From: Pseudomonadota bacterium
Lineage (GTDB): Bacteria > Pseudomonadota > Alphaproteobacteria > Acetobacterales > Acetobacteraceae
Length of the DNA stretch: 64,000 nt
Assembly (NCBI GenBank): GCA_021805565.1
Contig: JAJZFA010000048.1
Span: 1-64,000, forward strand
Direction: 5' to 3'
The number at the start of each line of letters is the position of its first letter. Within the stretch, counting starts at the first letter, position 1. Position numbers and translations under genes: made by a program. Below, one piece after another: positions 25,981-35,400 of the stretch. The notes beneath the pieces were generated by a model that worked only from the letters and a program-made list of their open reading frames with translations, made no database searches and was not told the origin of the DNA.

Positions 25981-26583
25981 ATGGGCCGGTCAGCACTTGT
26001 AACGGTAATCGCGGGCTTGCTCGCGGCGACCGCAGCCTTAGCCCCGGTTCAGGCCCCAGCTCAGGCCGCACCGCAGGCTCAGGACACTCCGAAACTTGTC
26101 CCCGATCAGGACGTGGAGATAAACTACCGTGTAAACCGCCCAGACGAGCCTGCGTTTAACCGGAGAGTGCGGTGGAGCGCCGCCAGCGCGTTGGAACGGG
26201 CGGACGGCCCCGGCAGTTCCGTGGTGATCGTCGATCACAAATCCAATTACGAAACGTTGTTGCGGAGCGACACGCACTCCTATCTTAAGCTTGAGGTTCC
26301 GAAAGGCACCGCACTCTATCCCGATCCGGACCTGCAGCGCACCGCCGGCGGGCAGGCAACCGTGGCGGGCCTGAGCTGCACCGATTGGAACTGGACCGGA
26401 CCCGCCGACGGACGATCGCGCAGCATCTGCGTTACGGATAGCGGTGTTCTGCTGCGCGTCGCGGTGAACGGGCAGACTGTCATCCTGGCTAAATCGGTCC
26501 ATTTCCGCAAAATGAAGCCGGCGATTTTCGATATTCCGAACAATTACGTCCCGTCGCTCGCCCCGGATGGTCCAGGGGGCTGA
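25981..26583 (+). CDS. Secreted protein of unknown function
   Basis: This 200-residue protein has a signal peptide (about residues 1-29, APAQA) and a mature domain of mainly beta character. Two Cys residues could form a disulfide in the periplasm: one in VAGLSCTDWNW and one in RSICVTDSGVLLRV. The pattern (a short strand with C-x-x-W, then CxTxxGVLLR) recalls small periplasmic domains of the DUF4412 type, but I do not recognise it firmly. It stands alone, divergent from dctP and convergent with the PAS membrane protein. Confidence 0.7.
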   Translation: MGRSALVTVIAGLLAATAALAPVQAPAQAAPQAQDTPKLVPDQDVEINYRVNRPDEPAFNRRVRWSAASALERADGPGSSVVIVDHKSNYETLLRSDTHSYLKLEVPKGTALYPDPDLQRTAGGQATVAGLSCTDWNWTGPADGRSRSICVTDSGVLLRVAVNGQTVILAKSVHFRKMKPAIFDIPNNYVPSLAPDGPGG

Positions 26584-26732
26584 CAAACGGGCCACACCGG
26601 GTATGACCGGGACGGTGCGCCTGCCGGAGATGCGGCGCGGAAGTCGGCCTTTTCGGCACCGGTCCCGGCAAACCCCGTCCTTGCTGGCTCTGCGCCGGCG
26701 AATCCTGACCGTAAGGATAAAACGATGCTGCC

Positions 26733-26850
26733 CTTGGGGCATGCCCGGCAACCACCGCTTCGGGTTGCGGCGCCGGGCATGGCCTGATTTTTTGTTCGGG
26801 CGGGCAGCTTTATCGGCGTACTGACACACCGATTGCCAATGCTGCCCTTA
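26733..26850 (+). repeat. Two-hairpin dispersed repeat, copy A
   Basis: First of three copies of an element of about 120 bases (others at 32297-32412, inverted, and 41481-41602). Hairpin 1 pairs CATGCCCGG (26740-26748) with CCGGGCATG (26773-26781) around a CGCTTCGG centre. Hairpin 2 pairs GGGCAGC (26802-26808) with GCTGCCC (26841-26847), and ATCGG (26812-26816) with CCGAT (26829-26833). Both outer arms of hairpin 2 differ from copy C yet still pair. The element lies between convergent genes, and its end reaches the stop codon of the PAS gene. Confidence 0.8.
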
Positions 26851-28434
26851 CCATTCGATCGGCGCGGCGGCCGGTGGTTGGGGTGTGGCCGGTTCGTTAG
26901 TCTCCATCGGCGGTGCTGGCGGCGGTGCCGGCTCCCAGTTTGCTATTCCGTTCAGCAGCAGAATAAATCCACCTTCGGCGACCGGCAGTCCTCGCAGGGT
27001 CAGGGTTTCCCCATCCGGTCCAGGCTGCGGCACACCGCCGATGTCGCCGGTGCGCAACAGGTCGGCCCGCCGGTTCACCTCGGCCTCGATGTCTATGGCG
27101 GCACCGAAAAGACCCAAACGAGCCTGATCGCGCAGCAATGCATCCAGCGGCATGTCGCGCCTTAGTTCGATGCCAATTGCTCGAACAAACGGGTAATTCC
27201 ACTGCGCCAGCCGGAAGCCTGAATCGAACAGCGCAATACCGTCGGCGACGCTGGTCAGAACCGTTTGCAGCCGGGCGGAATTCAATTGCGATTTCGATAC
27301 GTTACTGGTTTCCTCCAGGCGAAGCCGTTCAAGTTCCTTGCGGTTGCGATCGAAGACGCGCTGCTGCCGCACCGTGGCGCGAACGGTATAAAGTTCCCAA
27401 AGGACCAGCCCGCCGATCGCCAGGACCAGCGCCGTGGCCACGAACGCCAGAGCCCGGGAACCGTTCGCCAGGCTGTCGGCCGGCGCCATCGTCTCGGTCA
27501 TGGTCTGGCCGACCAAAACGATCATGTTCCGGTTGGCAACGCGATGGAAGGCGTGCAGCCGTTCGGTACCGTCGATGCCGGCGTTGCCGATCCAGGTCCC
27601 GGATGCCGAACGCGTCATAATGTCAAACAGCGGCATCTTTGAAATATCGGTTCGCGGGTGCCGGGCGGCCGGCCCCACGACGGACTGCACGACGCCGCGC
27701 TGCGTATCCACCAGTGCGACGACCGGATTGACCCCCAGCGCAGCGGCGGCGAACAATTTGGTGATTTCGGCGGACCGGTAGGATGCACCGAGCAGCCAGC
27801 CCTTTGGATGGTCTAACTGGCGGACGATATACACCAGGAATTGCCGGGCCTCCATTGGCACACTGGTGGCCTCGCCTTGCAGCAGCAGCGATTCGCGGTC
27901 CTTGGTGCCGTCGCTCTCGAATTGTTCCAGCGAGCCATGCGGGAAGGTGACATAGGCGGAACCTACGCCCTGTCCCACTGCCTGGGGCAGGATGTCCTGC
28001 CGGATGATATGGGTGTCGTCGCAAATAAACAGATCGTCGGACACAGCGGTCAGCGCAGGCATTTCTTTCTGCCATTTGGTAAGATTCACCGACTCGCTGT
28101 CGGCTTTCCAGGCCGATTGGATGATGGTCAGGCTTTGATCGATCAGCAGCAGTTCGTTGCCGATCGTTTCGGCCATTGTGCTGGCCTGGGCGGTTAACGA
28201 CTGCTCCGCGCGATCGAGAATTTCGGTCTCTTGCTCTTGCACGGCGCGGATTGTGACGATCCAGATCAAAATGGACAGCGCCACGGCGACGATGGCCACC
28301 GCGCCGGCCGCCGCGAGTTCTGCCCTTCCGATCCGGCCGGAGCGGCTGGATTCGGCGGGCACCAACTGCGAAGCTCGGTATCGTGCCGATGTCGATCCGG
28401 TGCGCCGGCGGCGTCGCTTGAACGTGTCACTCAT
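26848..28434 (-). CDS. Membrane sensor with periplasmic Cache-like region and C-terminal PAS domain, no output domain
   Basis: This 528-residue protein has an Arg-rich cytoplasmic start, a membrane segment (about 41-65), a long periplasmic region (about 66-315) of the double-Cache type seen in sensor kinases and cyclases, and a second membrane segment (about 327-350). A short coiled stretch leads to a PAS-like domain (about 385-500, with LTSVADGIALFDSGFRLAQWNYPF). It ends in a Pro-rich tail. No kinase, GGDEF, EAL or methyl-accepting domain follows, so it would have to signal through a partner. It may be a truncated relative of a hybrid kinase; the large kinase at 32490 has a similar front end. 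Confidence 0.75.
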   Translation of the reverse strand: MSDTFKRRRRRTGSTSARYRASQLVPAESSRSGRIGRAELAAAGAVAIVAVALSILIWIVTIRAVQEQETEILDRAEQSLTAQASTMAETIGNELLLIDQSLTIIQSAWKADSESVNLTKWQKEMPALTAVSDDLFICDDTHIIRQDILPQAVGQGVGSAYVTFPHGSLEQFESDGTKDRESLLLQGEATSVPMEARQFLVYIVRQLDHPKGWLLGASYRSAEITKLFAAAALGVNPVVALVDTQRGVVQSVVGPAARHPRTDISKMPLFDIMTRSASGTWIGNAGIDGTERLHAFHRVANRNMIVLVGQTMTETMAPADSLANGSRALAFVATALVLAIGGLVLWELYTVRATVRQQRVFDRNRKELERLRLEETSNVSKSQLNSARLQTVLTSVADGIALFDSGFRLAQWNYPFVRAIGIELRRDMPLDALLRDQARLGLFGAAIDIEAEVNRRADLLRTGDIGGVPQPGPDGETLTLRGLPVAEGGFILLLNGIANWEPAPPPAPPMETNEPATPQPPAAAPIEW

Positions 28435-28483
28435 TGCAGTTTTTGAACCAATACGCTGAACGCCGGCCGAACCTCGCGCCTCC

Positions 28484-28512
28484 TGGAGTCCCGGCGCCCC
28501 GCCGGGACTCCA
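28484..28512. promoter_or_regulatory. Perfect 12-bp stem-loop between two minus-strand genes
   Basis: TGGAGTCCCGGC (28484-28495), loop GCCCC, then GCCGGGACTCCA (28501-28512). It lies upstream of the PAS membrane protein and downstream of the small coiled-coil gene. No T run follows on either strand, so it is either a weak terminator or an mRNA leader structure. Confidence 0.5.
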
Positions 28513-28573
28513 CCGGGCACGGCCAAATCTATCGGTTCACGCGCGCGGGAGCAACGATTCCACGACGCCTGGG

Positions 28574-28918
28574 TTACGGCGCCGGCGGTGCCAGGCCATC
28601 GGCCCAGGCCTCCAGCGCCTTCGCCTTGGTCCGCAACGAAGATACGCTGTGGCCCAGTGCCCGCAAATTTGCACGATAGCGTTGCAGGCTGTCGTCGAGT
28701 CCCTCGGTCGTGGCTTTGAGTTCGCCCAGCACATCGCGCCAGCCGGCGACGGCACTCCGCTGGTCCGACAAGGCGGTATTCAAGGACGCCAGCGCAAGGG
28801 TCAGCCGTTCGCGCGGATCGGGGGCGGCGGGTTTGGGGCGGGCGGGAAACGGGATGAGTACCGCCGTCCGGGTCGCGGGGTCGGCCGTTAAGGTTTCAGA
28901 AAAATGTGGCGGGGTCAC
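28574..28918 (-). CDS. Small coiled-coil protein of unknown function
   Basis: This protein of 114 residues (or slightly longer) has an extended Pro-rich start and a helical region (about residues 35-105) with heptad-like spacing, suggesting a coiled coil; it has no signal peptide or membrane segment. A GTG at 28918 with GGAG eight bases upstream is preferred over a TTG at 28924. I recognise no family. It lies upstream of the PAS membrane protein on the same strand but is separated from it by a strong stem-loop. Confidence 0.55.
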   Translation of the reverse strand: MTPPHFSETLTADPATRTAVLIPFPARPKPAAPDPRERLTLALASLNTALSDQRSAVAGWRDVLGELKATTEGLDDSLQRYRANLRALGHSVSSLRTKAKALEAWADGLAPPAP

Positions 28919-29178
28919 GGGCAATGCTCCGGTCAGAAATCAGGCAGTCGTTAATAAATCATGAATGACCGTCTGGGGCCAGAAATTGTTAGAATACAAT
29001 GGTCTTTCGGGCGGGACACGGCACGGCGCACGCTATGGCGAGGGCTTGAGCCGGCTGGACATGCCCACCGATCCGGCCGTTCCCCGCATCGTTCGCCATC
29101 CCCCCTCATAGGCCCGGCGAAATTATGATAAACGAATGCCGCTCGTGCCGGGCGAACGCGCCGGCTTGTGGAATTGCC

Positions 29179-30477
29179 ATGACCATCGCCTTTGAAATTA
29201 TCGTCATCCTGCTGCTGATCCTCGTGAACGGCCTGTTCTCCCTCAGCGAGCTGGCCCTGGTCTCGGCGCGCCGCGCCCGGCTCGCCGTGCTGGAACGCAA
29301 GGGCGTCAAGGGCGTCGCCGAGGCCAGGCTACTATCGGACGATCCGCAGCGATTCCTGCCGACAGTGCAAGTGGGCATCACCCTGGTCAGCGTTTTCACC
29401 GGCGTCTTCGGCGGCGCGCGCATCGCGTCCCACCTGCAGGCCTGGCTGGAGACATTTCCGGCCATGGCCCGGTTCGCCGAAAGCCTGGCGCTGGGGGCCG
29501 TGGTCATCGTCACGACCTATCTGACACTGGTTCTGGGGGAACTGGTCCCCAAGCAACTCGCCCTGCGCGGCCCCGAACTCATGGCCATCCGCGTCGCTCG
29601 GCCGATCGCTGTCCTGTCGCGTATTGTCGGCCCAGCGGTGTGGCTGCTGGGGAAATCCTCCAACGGAATTCTGCTGCTGTTCGGGTTGCACCGAGCGTCG
29701 CGGCAGTCGGTGACGGAAGAAGAATTGAAGGCGTTGCTGGCGGAAGGCGCGCAAACCGGCGTCCTGGAACGCGGCGAGCGCGACATGATAGAGCGCGTTT
29801 TGCGGCTGGCCGACAAGCCGGTGCGCGCCATCATGACGCCCCGGACGGAACTGGCATGGATCGACCGGACCGATCCGGCGGAGGCGATCGTCGCGGCGCT
29901 GAAGGCGGCCCCGCACTCGCGGTTCGTGGTCTGCGACCGATCGATCGATAACGTCGTGGGAGTGGTGCAGGCCAAGGACCTGCTGGACCGGATCCTCAGC
30001 GGCGGGGCCCTGTCGGTCAGCGCCAGCCTGCGCCAGCCGATGATCGTGCCGGACACGATCAGCGCACTCGATGCGCTGGAACGGCTGAAATCCGACCTGC
30101 TGGGCCTGGCCCTGGTGATGGACGAATACGGCAGCTTCGAGGGCGTGGTGACCGCCGCCGACGTGTTGCAGGCGATCGTCGGCGACGCGGCCGGGCCAGG
30201 CCATCGCGAGGGTGTGCCGGGACCGGAAGGCGAAACGACCGTGACGTTCGACGGCATGACCCCGGTCGATGAACTGAAAGCGCGGCTGAACCTGCCGGAC
30301 CTGCCGGCCGAAGGCAGCTATCATACGCTCGCCGGGCTGCTGCTGGCGCTGCTGCGGCGGGTGCCCGGTACTGGCGACCGGATCGTCTTCGGCGGCTGGC
30401 GGTTCGAGGTCACGCAAATGGACGGGCGCCGGGTGGACAAGGTGCTGGCCGGACGGGAACCGGCCGCGGAGGCGTGA
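29179..30477 (+). CDS. CNNM/CorC-family membrane protein (hemolysin-like, CBS domains)
   Basis: This 432-residue protein has the DUF21/CNNM membrane domain (four hydrophobic segments, residues 1-190, beginning IVILLLILVNGLFSLSELALVSARRARL), a pair of CBS domains (about 205-330) and a C-terminal CorC/HlyC domain (about 345-425, beginning TVTFDGMTPVDEL). The family is linked to magnesium or other divalent-cation export and stress tolerance. The ATG at 29179 starts the homology; an ATG at 29125 would add 18 unrelated residues. It overlaps the following HAD phosphatase gene by four bases. Confidence 0.9.
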   Translation: MTIAFEIIVILLLILVNGLFSLSELALVSARRARLAVLERKGVKGVAEARLLSDDPQRFLPTVQVGITLVSVFTGVFGGARIASHLQAWLETFPAMARFAESLALGAVVIVTTYLTLVLGELVPKQLALRGPELMAIRVARPIAVLSRIVGPAVWLLGKSSNGILLLFGLHRASRQSVTEEELKALLAEGAQTGVLERGERDMIERVLRLADKPVRAIMTPRTELAWIDRTDPAEAIVAALKAAPHSRFVVCDRSIDNVVGVVQAKDLLDRILSGGALSVSASLRQPMIVPDTISALDALERLKSDLLGLALVMDEYGSFEGVVTAADVLQAIVGDAAGPGHREGVPGPEGETTVTFDGMTPVDELKARLNLPDLPAEGSYHTLAGLLLALLRRVPGTGDRIVFGGWRFEVTQMDGRRVDKVLAGREPAAEA

Positions 30478-30995
30478 TGAGCGGCGGTGGCCGCAAGGCG
30501 CTGTTCCTCGACCGGGACGGCGTTCTGAATGTCGATCGGGGCTATGTCGGGTCGCTCGACCGGTTCGAATGGGTCGATGGCGCACTGGACGCATTGCGGT
30601 ATGCCGCGCAGGCCGGCTGGCTGGTGTTCGTGGTCACCAACCAGTCCGGCGTCGCGCGGGGATTTTATACGGAAGACGCCGTCCGGGATCTGCTGCGGTG
30701 GATGACGGACGAGGTCCGGGCGGCGGGCGGGCGGATCGACGATACGCGGTTCTGCCCGTATCATCCGGATGCCGCCGTGGCGGCGTACCGGCAGGCCCAT
30801 CCGTGGCGCAAACCGCTGCCGGGTATGCTGCTCGACCTGCTCCAGGCGTGGAACCTGGACCCAGGACGCGCTGTCATGATCGGCGATCAGGATAGCGATA
30901 TGCAGGCGGCGGCAGCGGCCGGTATGGCCGGGTATCTGTTTCCGGGCGGCAATCTGCTGGCGTTCCTGCGCCCGCTTCTGGACGGAGTCGCCTGA
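30474..30995 (+). CDS. HAD-IIIA hydrolase, GmhB-like (heptose bisphosphate phosphatase family)
   Basis: This 173-residue phosphatase has the HAD motifs FLDRDGVLN (nucleophile Asp13, acid Asp15), VVTNQSGVARGFY and MIGDQDSDMQAA. It resembles GmhB, which dephosphorylates D-glycero-D-manno-heptose 1,7-bisphosphate in lipopolysaccharide heptose synthesis. The zinc-binding C-x-H...C-x-C of E. coli GmhB is not intact: the region reads CPYHP and then HPWRKP, so the metal site is probably lost. It could act on another sugar bisphosphate. It overlaps the CNNM gene by four bases (ATGATG start). Confidence 0.85.
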   Translation: MMSGGGRKALFLDRDGVLNVDRGYVGSLDRFEWVDGALDALRYAAQAGWLVFVVTNQSGVARGFYTEDAVRDLLRWMTDEVRAAGGRIDDTRFCPYHPDAAVAAYRQAHPWRKPLPGMLLDLLQAWNLDPGRAVMIGDQDSDMQAAAAAGMAGYLFPGGNLLAFLRPLLDGVA

Positions 30996-31030
30996 GCGGG
31001 CGCCATCGCGTTAACCGCGTTTTAACTCCG

Positions 31031-31348
31031 GTGCGCCAGGTTATCCCGGCGTTTGCGGGGATTGTTCCGGTGTGGCTGATCTGGCTTTGCGTTTTCGGAC
31101 TGCTGATTGCCCCGGCCCAGGCGCAGACGGCCGGATATGACGATGCGGCGCCGCCTCATGCGCATCGCGGGCACCGCCATACGCGGCATCGTTTACCCGG
31201 TGGCGGGGACGGGGCGATCGAGCCGTATCGCCTGGGACCGAAGCCGGCAGCTTTTTTCTATCGGTGCGATGCACCGAAGGGATTTTATCCATATATTGTT
31301 TTGTGCCAGACACCGTGGCGAATTGTGCCTTCCGGGCCGCACAGATAG
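31031..31348 (+). CDS. Small secreted protein with a His-rich segment and C-terminal two-Cys motif
   Basis: This 105-residue protein begins at a GTG with a signal peptide (about residues 1-32, ending in AQA). A His/Arg-rich stretch follows (HAHRGHRHTRHR near residues 44-55), which could bind metal. The C-terminal motif FYRCDAPKGFYPYIVLC resembles a short module (YxCDxPxGYYPYVxxC) found at the end of several small proteobacterial envelope proteins. No RBS of note was seen. It is followed by two lipoprotein genes on the same strand and may be cotranscribed with them. Confidence 0.65.
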   Translation: MRQVIPAFAGIVPVWLIWLCVFGLLIAPAQAQTAGYDDAAPPHAHRGHRHTRHRLPGGGDGAIEPYRLGPKPAAFFYRCDAPKGFYPYIVLCQTPWRIVPSGPHR

Positions 31349-31362
31349 GGATGGATAGACCG

Positions 31363-31965
31363 ATGCGATCGTCGAAACGCTCTGCCGCTTTGCTGGTGCC
31401 ATTGCTGTTGATAAGCGCCTGTTCGAGCCAGCCCATGGGGCCGACAGTGCCTGTGATGCCGGCACCCGGTAAACCGTTCGAGGCTTTCCAGGCCGATCAG
31501 GCACTTTGCACCCAGTTTGCGTCCGAACAGGTGCAGGGCGGATCGCAGCAGTCGAACACCGAACAGATCGGCATCGGGGTGATTGGCACCCTGCTGGGCG
31601 CCGGACTTGGTGCGGCTTTGGGCGGTGGCCAGGGCGCGGCCGTGGGGGCGGGCTTTGGTGCGCTGGGTGGCACCGCGGTCGGGGCAGGGCCGGCGGGACA
31701 GGCGAATTACAGCCTGCAGAAACGTTACAACATGGCGTATGCGCAATGCATGTATTCGCGCGGCAATCAGGTCCCGGGCTTCCGCAACCAAACCGCGCCG
31801 CCGCAGGGATACGGTCAGCCGCAAGGCGGTCCGCCGCCCGGTTATGCGCCCCAGGGTTATGCCCCTCAGGGTTATCCGCCCCAGGGTTATGTGCCGCAGG
31901 GACAGCCGCCCCAGGGACAGCCGCCCCAGGGCGGTCCGCCGCCGGGATACGCGCCGCAGGGCTAA
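31363..31965 (+). CDS. Glycine-zipper lipoprotein with PQGY repeats
   Basis: This 200-residue protein has a lipoprotein signal with a lipobox ending at Cys20 (LLLISAC). A glycine-zipper membrane region lies at about residues 70-110 (GxxLGxGLGxALGGG pattern), followed by YNMAYAQCMYSRGNQVPGF and a C-terminal stretch of tandem five-residue repeats of the type PQGYx (about residues 140-200). Such proteins sit in the outer membrane or periplasm. The ATG at 31363 is preferred because it places the lipobox normally; an ATG at 31351 is close by. Confidence 0.8.
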   Translation: MRSSKRSAALLVPLLLISACSSQPMGPTVPVMPAPGKPFEAFQADQALCTQFASEQVQGGSQQSNTEQIGIGVIGTLLGAGLGAALGGGQGAAVGAGFGALGGTAVGAGPAGQANYSLQKRYNMAYAQCMYSRGNQVPGFRNQTAPPQGYGQPQGGPPPGYAPQGYAPQGYPPQGYVPQGQPPQGQPPQGGPPPGYAPQG

Positions 31966-31974
31966 CGGAAGGGT

Positions 31975-32286
31975 ATGGCCATGCCGGAACAGGGTAGGCG
32001 AAACCGGCTGCGTCCTTATGCGGTGCCGCGGCACTCATTGTGCCGGGTGCCCGTACTTCTGCTGCTGGGATGCCTGACCGGCTGCGGTCATGATCCAGCC
32101 GATCGCACGACCGGCGGTGCCGCCGCCGGGGCGGGAACGGGTGCGCTTATCGGCCTCATCGGGGGGCCGGTCGGGGTTGTGGCCGGCGCGCTGATCGGCG
32201 GCGGTGCCGGTGCGATATCCGGCGCCACGGTGCCCGAAAAGCACCTCGATCTGGGACCGCCGCCCTGGAGCGGCGCGCCGCATTGA
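31975..32286 (+). CDS. Small glycine-zipper lipoprotein
   Basis: This 103-residue protein has an Arg-rich start, a hydrophobic stretch and a lipobox (CLTGC), then a glycine-zipper segment (about residues 46-85) of the type found in OsmB/SlyB-like outer-membrane proteins. It lies nine bases after the preceding lipoprotein gene, so the two were probably made together. The function is unknown. It is followed by a copy of the two-hairpin repeat. Confidence 0.75.
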   Translation: MAMPEQGRRNRLRPYAVPRHSLCRVPVLLLLGCLTGCGHDPADRTTGGAAAGAGTGALIGLIGGPVGVVAGALIGGGAGAISGATVPEKHLDLGPPPWSGAPH

Positions 32287-32296
32287 GGATAGCGCC

Positions 32297-32412
32297 GGCC
32301 ATAAGGTAACGCCGGCAAATAAGTGCGTCAGCACACCAGCAAAGTTGCCATGCAAAACATGAGCCTATGGCATGCCCGGTACCGCAATCCGAAGCGATTA
32401 TTGGCAGGCATG
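32297..32412 (-). repeat. Two-hairpin dispersed repeat, copy B (inverted)
   Basis: This copy is the reverse complement of copies A and C and is very similar to C. On the plus strand GGTAAC (32305-32310) and GCCGGC (32311-32316) pair with ACCAGC (32335-32340) and GTTGCC (32344-32349) using G-U wobbles. CATGCC (32371-32376) pairs with GGCATG (32407-32412), and CAAT pairs with ATTG inside. It lies between convergent genes. About 27 bases beyond it, at 32443-32454, is GCCGGTTGGTAT, which equals the right end of the other element family (53617-53763). Confidence 0.8.
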
Positions 32413-32489
32413 GCTGAAAGAAAGGAAGACGTGTCGTCACGCCGGTTGGTATTGCTTGCCCGTTTCGCCGCCGGACACGCGCCGGCTGC

Positions 32490-35400
32490 TCAGGATCGCT
32501 GTTCGGCCACGCCGCCGCTGGCGTCACGCACCGCCACCGCGCGTCTTTGTTGCAGCAGGGCCCCGATCCGCTCCGCGAGTTGAAGGCCCGTCACCGGTTT
32601 GCGCAGCAGCGAAAAAGTGCCGCTCGCCGCCAGTTCGGCGACATCGCCGGGGTAGCCGGTCAGCAGCACGGCGGGCAGGCCGGATCGCTGCTCTTGCGCT
32701 GTCCGGATCACCGCCACTCCGTCCATTGCAGGCATGGTCAGGTCCGACACAAGAATATCCACGGCCTCGCCGGACGCCAGATGCTTCAGTGCGGCCGCGC
32801 CGCAATCGGCTTGCAGCACCCAATAGCCGCCATCCTCCAGCGACAGTGCCAAAACCTCCCGTACCATCGTATCGTCATCGACCAGCAGCACCCGCGGCCT
32901 ATAGGGCCCCGTTTGGGCCGGGGCGGCGTGCGGCGACGCAGCGCCGCCGGTACTGCCGGAGGCGGGCAACCATAACATAATGCGCGTGCCCTGCCCAACC
33001 TCGCTCTCGATGGACAAGCCGCCTCCGCTTTGTTCGGCGAATCCCTTTGCCATAGCCAGACCAAGTCCGGTTCCCTTGCCAGGTTCTTTCGTGCTGAAAA
33101 AGGGTTCCGTGACCCGGCTCAGCACCGCGCGGTCCATACCGCTGCCGGTATCGGCCGCGACGAGTCTGACATACCGGCCCGGTAGAAGGCCGGCCGCATG
33201 CGATGAGCCAGCCGCGACACATTCGGTCTCCGCGCCGAACGTCAGCGTACCGCCGTGCGGCATCGCGTCGCGCGCATTGGTGGCCAGATTGACCAGCACC
33301 GTCTCCAACTGCCCCCGGTCGGCGAACAATGGTGGCAATCCCGGCGGCACATTCACCGAACAGACCACCGATCCGCCCAGCGTGTGGGACAGGACCTCCG
33401 CGATGTCGGCCAGCAATGCCGCTGCATCGACGTTTTCCGCCCGCAGGTCGCCCCTGCGGGCGAACGTTAGCAGCCGGCTGGTGATCGCCGCGCCGCGCTG
33501 CGCCGCATCCAAAATCATCCGAGTACTGCGCAGAACGCGCTCAATCTGATCCGGACGGCGCTCGATCAGCGCCGCTCCGCCCGATACTGCTTGCAAGACA
33601 TTGTTGAAGTCATGCGCGATGCCGCCTGCGATCTGCCCCAGCGCCTGCATTCTCTCGGCGAGGACGGCACGTTGCTGGGCTGCTTCGCGAGCGGTCATCT
33701 CTTCCAGAACGCGCTGTTCCAGACGGGCGTTGATTTCCTGTTGCACGCCGAACAGGCGCTTTTCGGCATCGATATCCAGCAGAATGCCAAGCGCTTCGCA
33801 TACTTTTTCGCCTTCCCAGCGAAGCGGCAGGCCACCGACCCGGAGCCAGATTTCCTGGCCGTTCCCGTCCCGTCGCAGGAATTCCACCCCAGGCAAAGCG
33901 GTCTCGCCATACTGCAAGGCCCGGCGGATCGGAAAATCGGCGGGCGCCAGCGGTTTGCCATCCGCGTCGCTGGCGATCCACTCGCCGGACGGCGTATCCG
34001 ACATGGACGGAAGAACCTGCCCGATCAGCCGGTTCATCCGCGCATTGCCAAGGATGACGCGGCCGTTGGTATCGACGATGCCAACGCCGATCGGTAGCGC
34101 CTCGATAATCCCGGTCAGGCGGCTCCGCTCCGATTCCAGCGTCCCGATCAGCCTGTCGCGTGCCAGTTCGGCTTCATACCGAGCGGTAACGTCCATATTG
34201 ATGCCGACCATGCGTATCGGCGATCCGCTTGCGTCGCGAATGGCCTGTCCGCGCCCGAGCAGGCGACGCTGCGATCCATCTGGAAGGACCACGCTGTATT
34301 CGCACGCAAATAATTGGCCGCCCGAGGCCAGCGTGGCGGCCAGTGCTTTCTCAACTCCAGGCAGATCGGCCGGATTTATGCTGTTGCGCCAGAGCGTTGG
34401 GCTGGGTCCGGCGGTATCTGGTTCCAGGCCGTGCAGATACCACTGATGCTCGCTCCAGGTCAGCGAGCCATGCACGACGTCCCAGTCCCAGATACCGAGA
34501 TTTGCCCCATTGCGCGCCAGTTCCAGGCGTTCTTCATTGATACGGAGTCCGGCTTCCGCGCGGCGCAGGGCGGTGGCATCGATTTGATTGATAAGGACCA
34601 GCGTGCGGCCGCCGACTTGCACCGGCGCGGCGGCGACCAGCAGGTTGCGCACGCCGGACAAGCCCTGGATCCGTGTTTCGTAGCTTATGGTTTCGCCCGC
34701 GGCAACCGAACGGCAAATCGCCCGGATGCGTTCGGGGCTGGTATCCAGGGCGAAATCGACGATCGGGCGACCGCGAAAGGCCTCGGCCGAATGACCGACA
34801 TAGGATGCCGCGACGGCATTGCTTGCGATGACACACGTTGTTTCGGGATCGATCAGGATCAGCCCGCTGGGCGACCGTTCGAACAGCGCCCGGAAGCGTG
34901 CTTCGCTTTCGGCGAGTGCGGCTGCTGCGTTGTGCCGGGCGGCGGCGGCCTCGGTCAGGGCGCGGGCAACGCGGTCGGTTTCCGGCAGGCCGGTCAGGGG
35001 AGGGTCGTCCAGTCCGGTCATCCCGTCGCGCGCGGCGATATGGCCCAGCTGCCGGATCGGGCCTGTGATCGCCCTGGCCAGGTAACTCGCCAGAAGCAGT
35101 GCCGCGATAAGCACGGTCGCCCCGGCGCCGGCTACAAGCAGGATTCCCGCCCTCAAGGGCCCGGACACCGATTCGGCCGGCATGCCGACAATCGCGGTCC
35201 AGCCGAAGGATGCAGTCCGCGCATAGGCCACGACAGCCGGAACGCCTTCCAGCGTTGGGGCGGCCGACACCCCTTCCGTGTTGTTCCGAACCTCGTTCCA
35301 AAGTGCGGGCACAATCGGCGAACCGTCGAACCGCCCGGCGCCCGGCGCCCGCGCCGCGATCAACCCGGCTGTGTCCACGACGGCCAGGACCGCGCCGGCG

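Noticed and set aside
28484-28512. Stem-loop as an intrinsic terminator
   Set aside because: The stem is strong, but no T tract follows on either strand, so it was listed only as a regulatory structure.
32035-32355. Minus-strand 106-residue frame across the small lipoprotein and repeat copy B
   Set aside because: It is a shadow of the real lipoprotein gene; its apparent matches elsewhere are due to the repeat.
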